From an uncultured Granulicatella sp. (lineage in GTDB: Bacteria > Bacillota > Bacilli > Lactobacillales > Aerococcaceae), in the NCBI GenBank assembly GCA_937891475.1, contig CALATC010000047.1, forward strand, positions 1 through 15,600: a stretch of 15,600 nucleotides of DNA. Reading direction: 5' to 3'. The notes beneath the pieces were generated by a model, which saw only the letters and a program-made list of their open reading frames with translations, did no database searches and was not told the origin of the DNA. Made by a program: the position numbers and the translations under genes. Within the stretch, counting starts at the first letter, position 1; each line of letters begins with the position of its first letter. This document shows positions 1-7,985 of the stretch, piece after piece.

Positions 1-876
1 GTTGTTGAAAAAGTAATGGGACGATCTAGTTATGTTCCTAATTCGATTCAAATGACACCGGAAGATCATATTTTATTAATTACAGGGCCAAATATGTCTG
101 GAAAATCAACGTATATGAGACAGTTGGCACTATGTGTGATTCTTTCTCAAATTGGGTGTTTTGTTCCTGCAACAAGTGCGAAAATTCCAATTTTTACGAA
201 AATCTTTACACGAATAGGTGCGGCAGATGATTTAATTTCTGGTCAAAGTACCTTTATGGTAGAAATGATGGAAACTAACACAGCACTACGTCAGGCTGAT
301 CCAACGAGTTTATTATTATTTGATGAGATTGGAAGAGGGACAGCAACTTATGACGGGATGGCTCTTGCTCATGCCATTATTGGCTATATTCATGAACATT
401 TAACTGCGAAAGTGCTGTTCTCAACCCATTATCATGAATTAACAGCTTTAAGTGATACGTATGAAGATTTGAAAAATGTTCACGTAGGAGCGATCGAAAA
501 AGATGGGGAAGTAGTCTTCCTTCATAAAATTATGGAAGGACCAGCAGATAAAAGTTACGGAATTCATGTTGCTAAATTAGCTGGATTACCGTCGTCATTA
601 TTAAGTCATGCGGAAAATATTTTAACGATTTTAGAAAACAATTCGCAAGCACAGGAAAGTCTTCAAGAAAATGCTGAGGTGGAACGTAGAGTGGAAGACG
701 TAGAAAGTAGTGCTACAGTTGAAATTCCGCGTGTCGAATCAGAACAATTGGATTTATTTACAAGTAATAACGACCAAGAAGTATTAGAGGAGTTAAAATC
801 CGTTCGAGTGATGAATTTAACGCCACTTCAAGCGTTGCAATTCATCGACCAATGGCAAACAAGACTGAAAGGGTGA
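1..876 (+). CDS. mutS: DNA mismatch repair ATPase MutS (3' part; start lies left of the window)
   Basis: MutS recognises mismatches and recruits MutL. Only the C-terminal ATPase part is present, reading in frame from base 1 (VVEKV...). The Walker A motif GPNMSGKST is encoded at about 85-111, followed by the ABC-type signature region [10 protein letters not shown] and the Walker B segment [10 protein letters not shown] at about 310-340, then the STHYHELT switch region. The pentapeptide QLDLF at 745-759 matches the known MutS motif for binding the replication sliding clamp, and a short C-terminal helical tail follows. The stop is 4 bases before mutL, so the two are surely one operon. The ATG at base 16 is an internal methionine, not the start, because the family sequence continues upstream of it. 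Identification is very secure. Confidence 0.97.
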   Translation, partial: VVEKVMGRSSYVPNSIQMTPEDHILLITGPNMSGKSTYMRQLALCVILSQIGCFVPATSAKIPIFTKIFTRIGAADDLISGQSTFMVEMMETNTALRQADPTSLLLFDEIGRGTATYDGMALAHAIIGYIHEHLTAKVLFSTHYHELTALSDTYEDLKNVHVGAIEKDGEVVFLHKIMEGPADKSYGIHVAKLAGLPSSLLSHAENILTILENNSQAQESLQENAEVERRVEDVESSATVEIPRVESEQLDLFTSNNDQEVLEELKSVRVMNLTPLQALQFIDQWQTRLKG

Positions 877-880
877 GTCT

Positions 881-2869
881 ATGGGGAAAATTAAAGAATT
901 AAGTGCTTTATTAACCAACCAGATAGCAGCAGGGGAAGTGATTGAACGCCCGTCATCTGTTGTCAAAGAATTATTGGAAAATGCAGTAGATGCTGGTAGT
1001 ACAAGAATTGTCATTGAAATTGAAGAAGCAGGGTTAAAACTCATTCGAATTACTGATAATGGTTCAGGGATGAGTCGTGAAGATGCAGTCTTATCGATTC
1101 GCCGTCATACGACGAGTAAAATTTATTTGCCCGAACAATTATTCCGTATTAAAACATTAGGATTCAGAGGAGAAGCTTTAGCGAGTATTACAGCTGTTTC
1201 AAAAGTGACTTTAACGACTTCAACAGGAGAAGACGTGGGAACTCAGTTAAAAGTGGAGTCAGGAAATATTGTAGAGGAAACTCAAGTACCTCCGTTAAAA
1301 GGGACGACCATTGAAGTTTCAGATTTATTTTATAATACACCTGCTCGTTTGAAATTTGTTCGAACACTTCAAACGGAAATTGCCCATATTACTGATGTTG
1401 TGAGTAAAATCTCTCTGAGTCATCCGGAAATTTCGATTATTTTAAGAAATGAAGGAAATGAATTAATTCGAACAGCAGGAAATGGCGACTTACGCCAAGC
1501 AATTGCGGGGAATTTAGGCCCTACTAATGCTCGTAAAATGTTAGTGTTTAGTGGGGAAGATGATGACTTCAAAGTCAGTGGCTATACTTCCTTACCCGAA
1601 TTAACAAGATCCAACAGAAATTATATTTCGATTTTTATCAATGGTCGTTCGATTCGGAATATTGCCATTTCTAAAGCAATTGTGGCAGGTTATGGTTCTA
1701 CCTTAATGGTGGGACGTTTTCCAATTACAGTGATTGATATCGAAATGGATTTCCAATTAGTCGATGTCAATGTGCATCCAACAAAGCAAGAAGTACGTAT
1801 TAGTAAAGAAGTGGAGCTTTCAGCGCTTATTCAAAAAGCGATACATGAATCAATCCAAGGAGTACAGCGTATTCCTGAATCATTGGAAGATTTACCATTT
1901 AAGCGTAAAGTAACAGATACTTCAACTGCTCGTCCAGTAGTGGAACAAGAAACATTGAACTTTGACTTAAAACCTGTTCAGCCGTCCATTCGAGTAGAGA
2001 CTCCTAGTGAGTGGATACAAGAGGAGGAGACTTCTTCGTATGCAAGTGAAGAGGTGAGTTCTGAAGCTATACCTTTAGAAACTGAAGAGTGTCCATTTGA
2101 GAGAGAACCTTCTGAAAAATTAACAGAAGAAATTCCAGTACAAATAACAGTTCATAACAAAGAGGACTGCGAAGATTGTCGTATCGATTTTCACCAAGAA
2201 AAAGCGAATTATTGGAAATTATCACAAGATTTGGATGAAGAGAATTTTGAAACTGATTTTCCAGAATTACATTATTTTGGACAAATGCACGGGACATATT
2301 TATTTGCGCAAAATGAAAAAGGTTTATACATGATAGACCAACATGCTGCACAGGAGCGAATTAAATATGAAATTTTTAAAGTTTCCATTGGTGAAGTAGC
2401 ACCGGTGAGTCAATCATTAATGATTCCGATTGTTATGGAATTTTCTAAAAAAGAAGCGTTAAAATTACAAGAGTCCTTAGAAATGATTCGTGAATTTGGT
2501 ATTGAAATCGAACCATTTGGAACGCATACGTTTCAAATTCAGTCTCATCCTAGTTGGATTAAGCAGGGAGAAGAAAAAGAAATCATTGAGGAAATTATTG
2601 ATTTAGTTCTCTTGAATCAAAAAGTAACAGTAGCTCAATTAAGAAAGGCAACCGCCATTATGATGAGCTGTAAAGGTTCGATTAAAGCGAATCACCGTCT
2701 AACAACGCTTGAAGCAGAACAATTATTAGTGGACTTAGCAAAATGTAAAAATCCATATAATTGTCCTCACGGTAGACCAGTATTAGTTCATTTAAGCAAT
2801 AAAGATTTAGAAAAATTATTTAAACGAATTCAAGATCCACATCAATCGAAGTGGAAGTTTGAAGATTAG
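881..2869 (+). CDS. mutL: DNA mismatch repair protein MutL (endonuclease type)
   Basis: MutL couples mismatch recognition by MutS to strand incision. The 662-residue protein has the N-terminal GHKL ATPase: [12 protein letters not shown] near residue 13, the catalytic Glu in [10 protein letters not shown] (E33), [16 protein letters not shown] and the [16 protein letters not shown] segment. After an acidic low-complexity linker (about 340-450) comes the C-terminal endonuclease domain. It carries the metal-site motif [12 protein letters not shown] from D486, [10 protein letters not shown] at about 596 and CPHGRP at C628, so this is a nicking MutL, as expected in bacteria without MutH. QSLMIP from Q511 resembles the clamp-binding motif of Bacillus MutL. 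The ribosome site AAAGGGTGA lies in the end of mutS. Start and identity are secure. Confidence 0.98.
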   Translation: MGKIKELSALLTNQIAAGEVIERPSSVVKELLENAVDAGSTRIVIEIEEAGLKLIRITDNGSGMSREDAVLSIRRHTTSKIYLPEQLFRIKTLGFRGEALASITAVSKVTLTTSTGEDVGTQLKVESGNIVEETQVPPLKGTTIEVSDLFYNTPARLKFVRTLQTEIAHITDVVSKISLSHPEISIILRNEGNELIRTAGNGDLRQAIAGNLGPTNARKMLVFSGEDDDFKVSGYTSLPELTRSNRNYISIFINGRSIRNIAISKAIVAGYGSTLMVGRFPITVIDIEMDFQLVDVNVHPTKQEVRISKEVELSALIQKAIHESIQGVQRIPESLEDLPFKRKVTDTSTARPVVEQETLNFDLKPVQPSIRVETPSEWIQEEETSSYASEEVSSEAIPLETEECPFEREPSEKLTEEIPVQITVHNKEDCEDCRIDFHQEKANYWKLSQDLDEENFETDFPELHYFGQMHGTYLFAQNEKGLYMIDQHAAQERIKYEIFKVSIGEVAPVSQSLMIPIVMEFSKKEALKLQESLEMIREFGIEIEPFGTHTFQIQSHPSWIKQGEEKEIIEEIIDLVLLNQKVTVAQLRKATAIMMSCKGSIKANHRLTTLEAEQLLVDLAKCKNPYNCPHGRPVLVHLSNKDLEKLFKRIQDPHQSKWKFED

Positions 2870-2880
2870 GAGGAAGAAAA

Positions 2881-3315
2881 ATGTCAGATTTTTCAAAAGA
2901 AGCATTAAAACAACGATTAACAGAAATTCAATATGAAGTGACACAAAATGAAGCGACAGAACGTCCTTTTTCAGGAGAATATGATGAATTTTTTGAAGAA
3001 GGAATTTATGTAGATGTTGTGAGTGGTGAACCATTATTTAGTTCAAAAGATAAATTTGATGCAGGTTGTGGTTGGCCATCATTTTCAAAACCAATTCAAA
3101 ATACAACATTAACAGAAAAAGAAGACCATAAACTAAATCGTGTTCGTACAGAAGTTCGTAGTCAAAAAGCGGATTCTCATTTAGGGCATGTATTCCCAGA
3201 TGGTCCAGAAGAATTAGGTGGATTACGTTATTGTATTAATTCTGCAGCATTAAGATTTATTCCAAAAGCAGATTTAGAAAAAGAAGGATATGGAGAATTT
3301 CTTCAATATTTTTAA
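2881..3315 (+). CDS. msrB: Peptide methionine-(R)-S-oxide reductase MsrB
   Basis: The enzyme reduces the R-epimer of methionine sulfoxide in oxidised proteins, using thioredoxin. The 144-residue protein is a stand-alone MsrB. GCGWPSF contains C63, the usual resolving position, and [11 protein letters not shown] contains the catalytic C118. [11 protein letters not shown], shared by the family, lies between them. The two CxxC zinc pairs seen in some MsrB proteins are absent, which is common in Bacillota. AGGAGGAA begins on the mutL stop codon and sets the ATG at 2881. The 11-base gap to mutL suggests transcription with the repair genes. No MsrA gene or domain is adjacent. Confidence 0.96.
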   Translation: MSDFSKEALKQRLTEIQYEVTQNEATERPFSGEYDEFFEEGIYVDVVSGEPLFSSKDKFDAGCGWPSFSKPIQNTTLTEKEDHKLNRVRTEVRSQKADSHLGHVFPDGPEELGGLRYCINSAALRFIPKADLEKEGYGEFLQYF

Positions 3316-3333
3316 GAGAAATGGAGTTAGAAA

Positions 3334-3789
3334 ATGAGTCGTACTGTTCATACTGAATTGACTAATATGTGTATGATTTATGACCAAGAGGGAAATGTTT
3401 TAGTGCAAGAGAAAAATTTAAGTTATGCACAAGGATTAATCTTTCCTGGAGGACATGTTGAACCAATGGAATCGATTGTAGATTCGACCATTCGAGAAAT
3501 AAAAGAAGAAACGGGTTTAACGATTAGTCAGTTAGAGTTTTGTGGAATCAAGGATTGGATTCGACCAGATGGAACACGTTATATTGTCTTTTTATACAAG
3601 ACGAGTCATTACACTGGTGAACTCCGTTCTTCTTCTGAGGGAGATATGTTTTGGATTTCTTTAGAAGATTTGAAGAAGAGAGAACCATTATGGTATTTGG
3701 ATCAAATGTTAGACATTTTTGAACAAAAGGGACCTACTGAATTGTTTTTCAATTATGGGGATGAGGAGTATATTCCGGAATTGAAGTAG
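3334..3789 (+). CDS. Nudix hydrolase, probably 8-oxo-dGTP diphosphatase-like
   Basis: Nudix enzymes cleave nucleoside diphosphates linked to another group; many small ones sanitise oxidised nucleotides. The 151-residue protein carries a complete Nudix box, GHVEPMESIVDSTIREIKEE plus TGL, which fits GX5EX7REUXEEXGU with all catalytic Glu residues. The surrounding order (LIFPGGHVEP, then a beta strand ending FLYKT) matches the MutT fold. Placement after mutS-mutL-msrB is consistent with nucleotide-pool cleaning, but the substrate cannot be read from sequence. GGAG at 3323-3326 supports the ATG. No simple terminator follows; the structured repeat begins about 17 bases after the stop and may form the end of the transcript. 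Confidence 0.9.
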   Translation: MSRTVHTELTNMCMIYDQEGNVLVQEKNLSYAQGLIFPGGHVEPMESIVDSTIREIKEETGLTISQLEFCGIKDWIRPDGTRYIVFLYKTSHYTGELRSSSEGDMFWISLEDLKKREPLWYLDQMLDIFEQKGPTELFFNYGDEEYIPELK

Positions 3790-3805
3790 GACAGAATTTT
3801 TAGTA

Positions 3806-3965
3806 GAAACTACGAAAGACTTCCTAAATATAGTAGTAAAGGACGGCAGCAGCCCTGCGGTCTCATGCCTAAATTTCGAGCCTTGGTCTCGAAATTTCAT
3901 AATCATAGTAGCCGATGTTTCGGCTACTATGATGCATGCTACTATGGGAAGTCTTTCTTCGTTTT
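3806..3965 (+). repeat. Structured multi-hairpin repeat, copy A
   Basis: This is a nested set of inverted repeats. The outer stem pairs 3814-3824 with 3947-3957 (11 of 11), extending imperfectly to 3806 and 3965. The inner stem pairs 3829-3836 with 3939-3946. Inside are three hairpins: hp1 (GGAC at 3841-3844 with GTCT at 3860-3863, GCAG with CTGC inside), hp2 (AAATTTCGAG 3871-3880 with CTCGAAATTT 3888-3897) and hp3 (14 perfect pairs, 3902-3915 with 3920-3933, loop TGTT). The same architecture recurs at 8776-8927. It contains no credible ORF. It could be a small non-autonomous mobile element, a BOX-like repeat, or a structured RNA at a transcript 3' end. The structure is seen directly; any function is unknown. 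Confidence 0.85.
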
Positions 3966-3994
3966 ACGTAATATGAGAGAGAAGGTAATCACTC

Positions 3995-4024
3995 TTGATT
4001 AACACGTGTAATACGTACTATAAT
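3995..4024 (+). promoter_or_regulatory. Promoter of the hicB-like gene, with nested palindromes
   Basis: TTGATT (3995-4000) and TATAAT (4019-4024) are 18 bases apart. The spacer holds the palindrome ACACGTGT (4002-4009) and TACGTA (4012-4017); another TACGTA lies at 3965-3970. Palindromes inside a promoter before an antitoxin gene suggest an autoregulatory operator, but that is inference. Confidence 0.7.
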
Positions 4025-4046
4025 GTTGTTAATAGGAGGTATGAAA

Positions 4047-4502
4047 ATGTTAGTAACTTATCCTGCGTTGTTTTATTATGATGATTCAGATGGTACTAGT
4101 GCACTTTACTTTGTACATTTTCCAGATTTTTCAAATATTTCTGGTACTCAAGGAAAAGATATTAGTGATGCATTGGAAATGGCAAGTGAGTGGCTAGGCA
4201 TCAATGCTGCTGATTGTATCGAAAATGATATCGATTTACCTAAGCCATCAGATATAAATTCTTTATCCTTAGTTGAGCATAATCCTTTCAAGGATGATAA
4301 AGATATTGAATTAAAATTTGATTCAAAAAAATCATTTATTTCTATGGTAGGTGTAAATATAAATCATTATTTAGGAAATCAAGAACCAGTAAAAAAGACT
4401 TTAACGATACCGAGATGGGCTGATAAGTTAGGAAGAGAATTAGGTTTAAATTTTTCTCAAACATTAACGGAAGCAATTGTCGAAAGAAAAATAAACTTTT
4501 AG
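4047..4502 (+). CDS. Solitary HicB-family antitoxin-like protein
   Basis: The 151-residue protein begins MLVTYPALFYYDDSDG, followed by YFVHFPDFSNISGTQG and an ALEMASEWLG helix. This is the typical degenerate RNase-H-like HicB fold in about residues 1-75. The C-terminus, TLTIPRWADKLGRELGLNFS and onward, resembles the ribbon-helix-helix DNA-binding end of HicB antitoxins. HicB normally neutralises the mRNA interferase HicA and represses their operon. No hicA-sized ORF lies on either side: a structured repeat is upstream, a terminator and the alaS leader downstream. The start at 4047 is preferred because AGGAGG (4034-4039) is 7 bases away. The in-frame ATG at 4023 overlaps the promoter -10, and the one at 4041 is too close to the ribosome site. 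The toxin may have been lost or may lie elsewhere. Confidence 0.85.
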   Translation: MLVTYPALFYYDDSDGTSALYFVHFPDFSNISGTQGKDISDALEMASEWLGINAADCIENDIDLPKPSDINSLSLVEHNPFKDDKDIELKFDSKKSFISMVGVNINHYLGNQEPVKKTLTIPRWADKLGRELGLNFSQTLTEAIVERKINF

Positions 4503-4525
4503 GATTTCCTAAGAGTTTATTTTTT
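4489..4525 (+). terminator. Intrinsic terminator of the hicB-like gene
   Basis: A 15-pair stem has arms 4489-4503 and 4508-4522 with one G-T pair. The loop is ATTT and a run of six T follows (4520-4525). The 5' arm overlaps the end of the coding sequence and the stop codon, so the gene is its own short transcript. Confidence 0.9.
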
Positions 4526-4565
4526 GCGATGAATATGATAGAGTAACAAGAAAGATTTCTAACGT

Positions 4566-4612
4566 GTTGCTTCTGTACCGTTGAAATATCAAAATCAAAG
4601 TACAAAAGCAAC
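4566..4612. other. Unassigned long stem-loop before the alaS promoter
   Basis: GTTGCTTCTGTAC (4566-4578) pairs with GTACAAAAGCAAC (4600-4612), with one mismatch in 13. The 21-base loop contains a short TTGA/TCAA pair. No T run follows, so it is not a simple terminator in either direction. The rest of 4526-4660 shows no gene or repeat I can recognise. It could be a remnant of a mobile element or a processing site. Confidence 0.5.
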
Positions 4613-4666
4613 CTTCCTTGGCAGGTTTAGCGAAGTTGGTAAAGTAACAGATACCTATTGAAATAT

Positions 4667-4695
4667 TTGACAAATACAACAGATTTTCTTATACT
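4667..4695 (+). promoter_or_regulatory. Promoter of alaS
   Basis: A consensus TTGACA (4667-4672) lies 17 bases before TATACT (4690-4695). Transcription would start near 4702, just before the T-box stem I. Confidence 0.88.
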
Positions 4696-4702
4696 AAATG
4701 AG

Positions 4703-4913
4703 TATTGCCCAGTCAGATAAAAGAATTTTAATCGTAGAGAGGTCTAGTCGGTGAAAATGACCACAAAATTTATGCTCCTGATTGGAATTTTGTAGAAATA
4801 CAGACGCTTCCCGCGTTATCGGAATGAATGAGAATGAAATGCTGTTTCATTGTAAGCAAGGTGGTACCGCGTGGTAGACGCCCTTGTAACAATGGGGCAG
4901 TTTTTATTTTTTT
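4703..4913 (+). ncRNA. T-box leader controlling alaS (tRNA-Ala sensing)
   Basis: T-box RNAs read through into the gene when the cognate tRNA is uncharged. The hallmark T-box sequence AAGGTGGTACCGCG is at 4858-4871. Stem I closes with CCAGTCAG (4709-4716) and CTGATTGG (4778-4785). Just inside its 3' strand, opposite ATAAAAG, the internal loop carries GCT (4774-4776), an alanine codon and the likely specifier, matching the downstream gene. A distal arm with GGTGAAAAT, a small hairpin ACGC/GCGT (about 4804-4816) and a stem III-like hairpin (4833-4839 with 4845-4851) follow. The specifier assignment is my structural reading; the T-box identity is secure. Confidence 0.93.
4880..4913 (+). terminator. 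T-box regulated terminator before alaS
   Basis: GCCCTTG (4880-4886) pairs with CAATGGGGC (4890-4898), with a small bulge, and a long T-rich run (4901-4913) follows. It lies directly after the T-box sequence and would be prevented by the antiterminator when uncharged tRNA-Ala is bound. Confidence 0.85.
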
Positions 4914-4938
4914 ATAATAAACGAAAAGGATGGTAAAG

Positions 4939-7584
4939 ATGAAAAAATTATCTAGTAGCGAAATTCGTCAAATGTATCTTGATTTCTTCCAAGAGAAAGG
5001 ACATAAGGTACATCCAAGTGCAAGTTTAATTCCTGTGAATGATCCAACATTATTATGGATTAACTCAGGGGTAGCTACTTTGAAAAAATATTTTGATGGA
5101 ACAGAAACACCTGAAGTTCCAAGAATTACAAATGCTCAAAAGAGTATTCGTACAAACGATATTGAAAATGTAGGTCACACTGCAAGACACCATACATTAT
5201 TTGAAATGATGGGGAACTTCTCAATCGGCGATTACTTCAAAGAAGAAGTCATTCCATGGGCTTGGGAATTTTTAACAAGTGAAAAATGGTTAGCATTAGA
5301 CCCAAATCGTTTATATGTAACGTATTATCCAAAAGATCCTGAAACTAAACAATTATGGATGGAAAAAGTAGGATTACCAGAAGACCATATTATTCCTGTA
5401 GAAGATAACTTCTGGGATATCGGTGCTGGACCATGTGGACCAGATACTGAGATTTTCTATGACCGTGGTGAAAAATATCAAACTTTAGCGGAAGATGATC
5501 CTGAAAACTATCCAGGAGGAGAAAACGAACGTTACTTAGAAATTTGGAACTTAGTATTCTCTCAATTTAACCATATGCCAGATGGAACATATCCTCCATT
5601 ACCACATAAAAACGTCGATACGGGGATGGGATTAGAGCGTGTTGTTTCTGTTATTCAAGATACTCCAACAAACTTTGAAACAGATTTATTCATGCCAATT
5701 ATTCAACAATTAGAACAACTAAGTGCTGGTAAAAAATATAATACTTCAAAAGATTTAGATGTTTCATTTAAAGTTATTGCTGACCATATTCGTGCAGTTA
5801 GCTTTGCGATTGGTGACGGTGCGTTACCTTCAAATGAAGGACGTGGATATATTATCCGTCGTTTAATCCGTCGTTCAGTAATGCATGGTCAACGTTTAGG
5901 CATTCAAGGTTCATTCTTAACAAAATTAGTGCCAACTGTTGCAAGCATTATGCACAGCTACTATCCTGAAGTAACTGAAAATATGGAGTTCATTCAAAAA
6001 GTTATTGCAAATGAAGAAAATCGTTTCCAAGAAACAATTCATGATGGACTTGCAATTTTAGAAACAGTATTTGTTGAAATGAAAGAGCAAAATCAAACTG
6101 TATTATCAGGTGAAAATGCCTTTAAACTATATGATACTTATGGATTCCCTTATGAATTAACATTAGAATATGCTAGTGATAATGGTTATGAAGTGGATGA
6201 AGAAGGATTCCAAGCTGAAATGAAAGCACAAAAAGAACGTGCTCGTGCAGCTCGTAATACAGAAACTTCTATGAATGTTCAATCAGCTGTTTTACGAGAT
6301 ATTACAGTGGAAAGTACATTTGTGGGATATGACCGTACAACTGAAAAAGGTCTATTAAGTGCGATTGTATATGAAGATGAATTAGTAGAATCTGCTTTAG
6401 AAGATACAAGAGTTCAAGTTGTCTTCAATCAAACTCCATTCTATGCTGAAATGGGTGGACAATTATCTGACCATGGTGTGATTAAGGATGAATCAGGTCA
6501 AGTAGTTGCAACTGTTGTTCAAGTGAAGAAAGCTCCAAATGGTCAACCTTTACATACAATTGATGTTGTTGCTCCAATGCAATTAAACTCAACTTATGTA
6601 TTAGAAGTGGATCAACAAGAACGTGCTAAATTAATTAAAAACCACACTGCAACTCACTTATTACACCAAGCATTAAAAGAAGTATTAGGAACACATGCTA
6701 ACCAAGCAGGTTCATTAGTAGCTCCAGGATACTTACGTTTTGACTTTAGCCACTTTGGTCAAGTAACAGCTGAAGAATTAGCTGAAATGGAACGTATTGT
6801 AAATGAAAAAATTTGGGCAGCTTTAGATGTGGTGACGGTTGAAACTACATTAGAAGAAGCGAAAAAATTAGGCGCAATGGCTTTATTCGGTGAAAAATAT
6901 GGTAATAAAGTTCGTATGGTAAACATTGCAAACTGGTCTATCGAATTATGTGGTGGGGTTCACGTTTCAAATACTCAAGAAATTGGTCTATTCAAGATTA
7001 TTTCTGAATCAGGTATTGGTGCCGGAGTTCGCCGTATTGAAGCTGTAACTAGTCAAGAAGCATTTGAATTATTAGCAAAACATGAATTGTTATTAAAACA
7101 AATTGCAAGTGATGTTAAAGCTGTTCAATTAGATAGCACTCCAGAACGAGTTTCTCACTTACAACAAGAATTAAAAGAAGCTCAACATGAGATTTCAGCT
7201 CTAAAAGCTAAATTAATGAAATCTGAAGTAGCAGACTTATTCGAATCTGTTTCTACAGCAGGAAACTACTCATTCATTACAGTTCACTTACCAAACAAAG
7301 ATATGAATGAATTACGTCAATTAGCGGATACTTGGAGACAAAAAGCAGCAAGTGATGTATTCGTCGTAGCAACTAATGAAGGAGAAAAAGCGAATTTATT
7401 AGCTGCAGTTTCTAAAGATGCAAATAAAAAAGGAATTAAAGCAGGAGATATTATCAAAGCAATTGCTTCACATATCCAAGGTGGCGGTGGTGGCCGTCCA
7501 GATATGGCTCAAGCAGGTGGTAAAAATCCAGCAGGTATTCCAGCTGCGTTAAAAGCGGTAGAAGAATTCTTAGCTCAAGCATAA
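4939..7584 (+). CDS. alaS: Alanyl-tRNA synthetase
   Basis: The enzyme charges tRNA-Ala and hydrolyses mischarged Ser- or Gly-tRNA-Ala. The 881-residue protein is full length for the bacterial family. The N-terminal class II catalytic core is clear (HHTLFEMMGNFSIGDYF, DNFWDIGAGPCGPDTEIFYD, VDTGMGLER). The editing domain carries HTATH at about residue 569 and CGGVH at C671, the two halves of its zinc/active site. A coiled segment (about 730-765) leads to the C-terminal C-Ala domain with HIQGGGGGRPDMAQAGG. The start at 4939 is chosen because AGGATGG (4927-4933) is well spaced for it; an in-frame ATG at 4930 lies inside that site. A T-box leader regulates it, and a terminator follows. Confidence 0.98.
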   Translation: MKKLSSSEIRQMYLDFFQEKGHKVHPSASLIPVNDPTLLWINSGVATLKKYFDGTETPEVPRITNAQKSIRTNDIENVGHTARHHTLFEMMGNFSIGDYFKEEVIPWAWEFLTSEKWLALDPNRLYVTYYPKDPETKQLWMEKVGLPEDHIIPVEDNFWDIGAGPCGPDTEIFYDRGEKYQTLAEDDPENYPGGENERYLEIWNLVFSQFNHMPDGTYPPLPHKNVDTGMGLERVVSVIQDTPTNFETDLFMPIIQQLEQLSAGKKYNTSKDLDVSFKVIADHIRAVSFAIGDGALPSNEGRGYIIRRLIRRSVMHGQRLGIQGSFLTKLVPTVASIMHSYYPEVTENMEFIQKVIANEENRFQETIHDGLAILETVFVEMKEQNQTVLSGENAFKLYDTYGFPYELTLEYASDNGYEVDEEGFQAEMKAQKERARAARNTETSMNVQSAVLRDITVESTFVGYDRTTEKGLLSAIVYEDELVESALEDTRVQVVFNQTPFYAEMGGQLSDHGVIKDESGQVVATVVQVKKAPNGQPLHTIDVVAPMQLNSTYVLEVDQQERAKLIKNHTATHLLHQALKEVLGTHANQAGSLVAPGYLRFDFSHFGQVTAEELAEMERIVNEKIWAALDVVTVETTLEEAKKLGAMALFGEKYGNKVRMVNIANWSIELCGGVHVSNTQEIGLFKIISESGIGAGVRRIEAVTSQEAFELLAKHELLLKQIASDVKAVQLDSTPERVSHLQQELKEAQHEISALKAKLMKSEVADLFESVSTAGNYSFITVHLPNKDMNELRQLADTWRQKAASDVFVVATNEGEKANLLAAVSKDANKKGIKAGDIIKAIASHIQGGGGGRPDMAQAGGKNPAGIPAALKAVEEFLAQA

Positions 7585-7597
7585 TGATTCAATTAAA

Positions 7598-7634
7598 ATG
7601 GAGTAGAATGTGATCCATTCTACTTCATTTTTTT
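7598..7634 (+). terminator. Intrinsic terminator after alaS
   Basis: Arms 7598-7610 and 7616-7628 form a 13-pair stem with one G-T pair and a five-base loop. A run of seven T follows (7628-7634). It separates alaS from the ireB operon. Confidence 0.92.
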
Positions 7635-7662
7635 AAGGAAAGTTTAATCTCTATCGTATTTA

Positions 7663-7691
7663 TTGTAGTTTTTACTAAAATTTAGTAGAAT
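7663..7691 (+). promoter_or_regulatory. Promoter of the ireB-ruvX-UPF0473 operon
   Basis: TTGTAG (7663-7668) lies 17 bases before TAGAAT (7686-7691). The spacer and -10 edge carry a perfect palindrome, TACTAAA and TTTAGTA around a central A (7673-7687), which could be an operator. The -35 is moderate, and AT-rich palindromes of this size can occur by chance. Confidence 0.6.
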
Positions 7692-7718
7692 GAAGATACA
7701 AAGAAATGAGGTGTTAAT

Positions 7719-7985
7719 ATGAGTTCAATGGATGAAACAGTTCTATTTAACTTTCATGATAAAGATGAAAAAACAGTACAAGAGACACTAACAATTGTTT
7801 ATGATGCATTAAACGAAAAAGGTTATAGTGCAGTCAATCAAATTGTTGGGTACTTATTATCTGGCGATCCAGCTTATATTCCTCGACATCGTGATGCTAG
7901 AAATCTAGTAAGACGTCACGAGCGTGATGAAATTATCGAAGAATTAATCCGCCATTATATTCGTTCGACAGGTAGAAATTGTTAA
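7719..7985 (+). CDS. ireB: IreB family regulatory phosphoprotein (UPF0297)
   Basis: In Enterococcus faecalis, IreB is a substrate of the PASTA-domain Ser/Thr kinase IreK and a negative regulator of intrinsic cephalosporin resistance. The 88-residue protein shows the family hallmarks: DETVLF near the N-terminus with T7 at the usual phosphorylated region, then INEKGY-like [39 protein letters not shown] and a C-terminal helix. GAGGTG (7708-7713) fixes the ATG at 7719. The stop overlaps the ruvX start by one base, so translation is probably coupled. The kinase gene itself is not in the window. Family assignment is secure; the physiological role is transferred from enterococci. Confidence 0.94.
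   Translation: MSSMDETVLFNFHDKDEKTVQETLTIVYDALNEKGYSAVNQIVGYLLSGDPAYIPRHRDARNLVRRHERDEIIEELIRHYIRSTGRNC

Noticed and set aside
2067..2351. A minus-strand open frame inside mutL
   Set aside because: It lies wholly within the well-supported mutL coding sequence, shows no family features and has no independent signals.
3806..3965. Interpretation of the repeat as a CRISPR array or as a simple terminator
   Set aside because: There is no regular repeat-spacer pattern. The element has several nested stems, and copy B lacks a T run after its outer stem, so simple termination does not explain it.
4342..4611. An 89-codon minus-strand open frame over the end of the hicB-like gene
   Set aside because: It runs through the hicB-like gene's terminator and the unassigned stem-loop, has a Phe/Leu-rich product and is a shadow of the + strand gene.
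4526..4660. Search for a decayed hicA toxin gene downstream of the hicB-like gene
   Set aside because: No frame shows the small double-stranded-RNA-binding-like HicA pattern or its conserved His region; the stretch is interrupted by stops.
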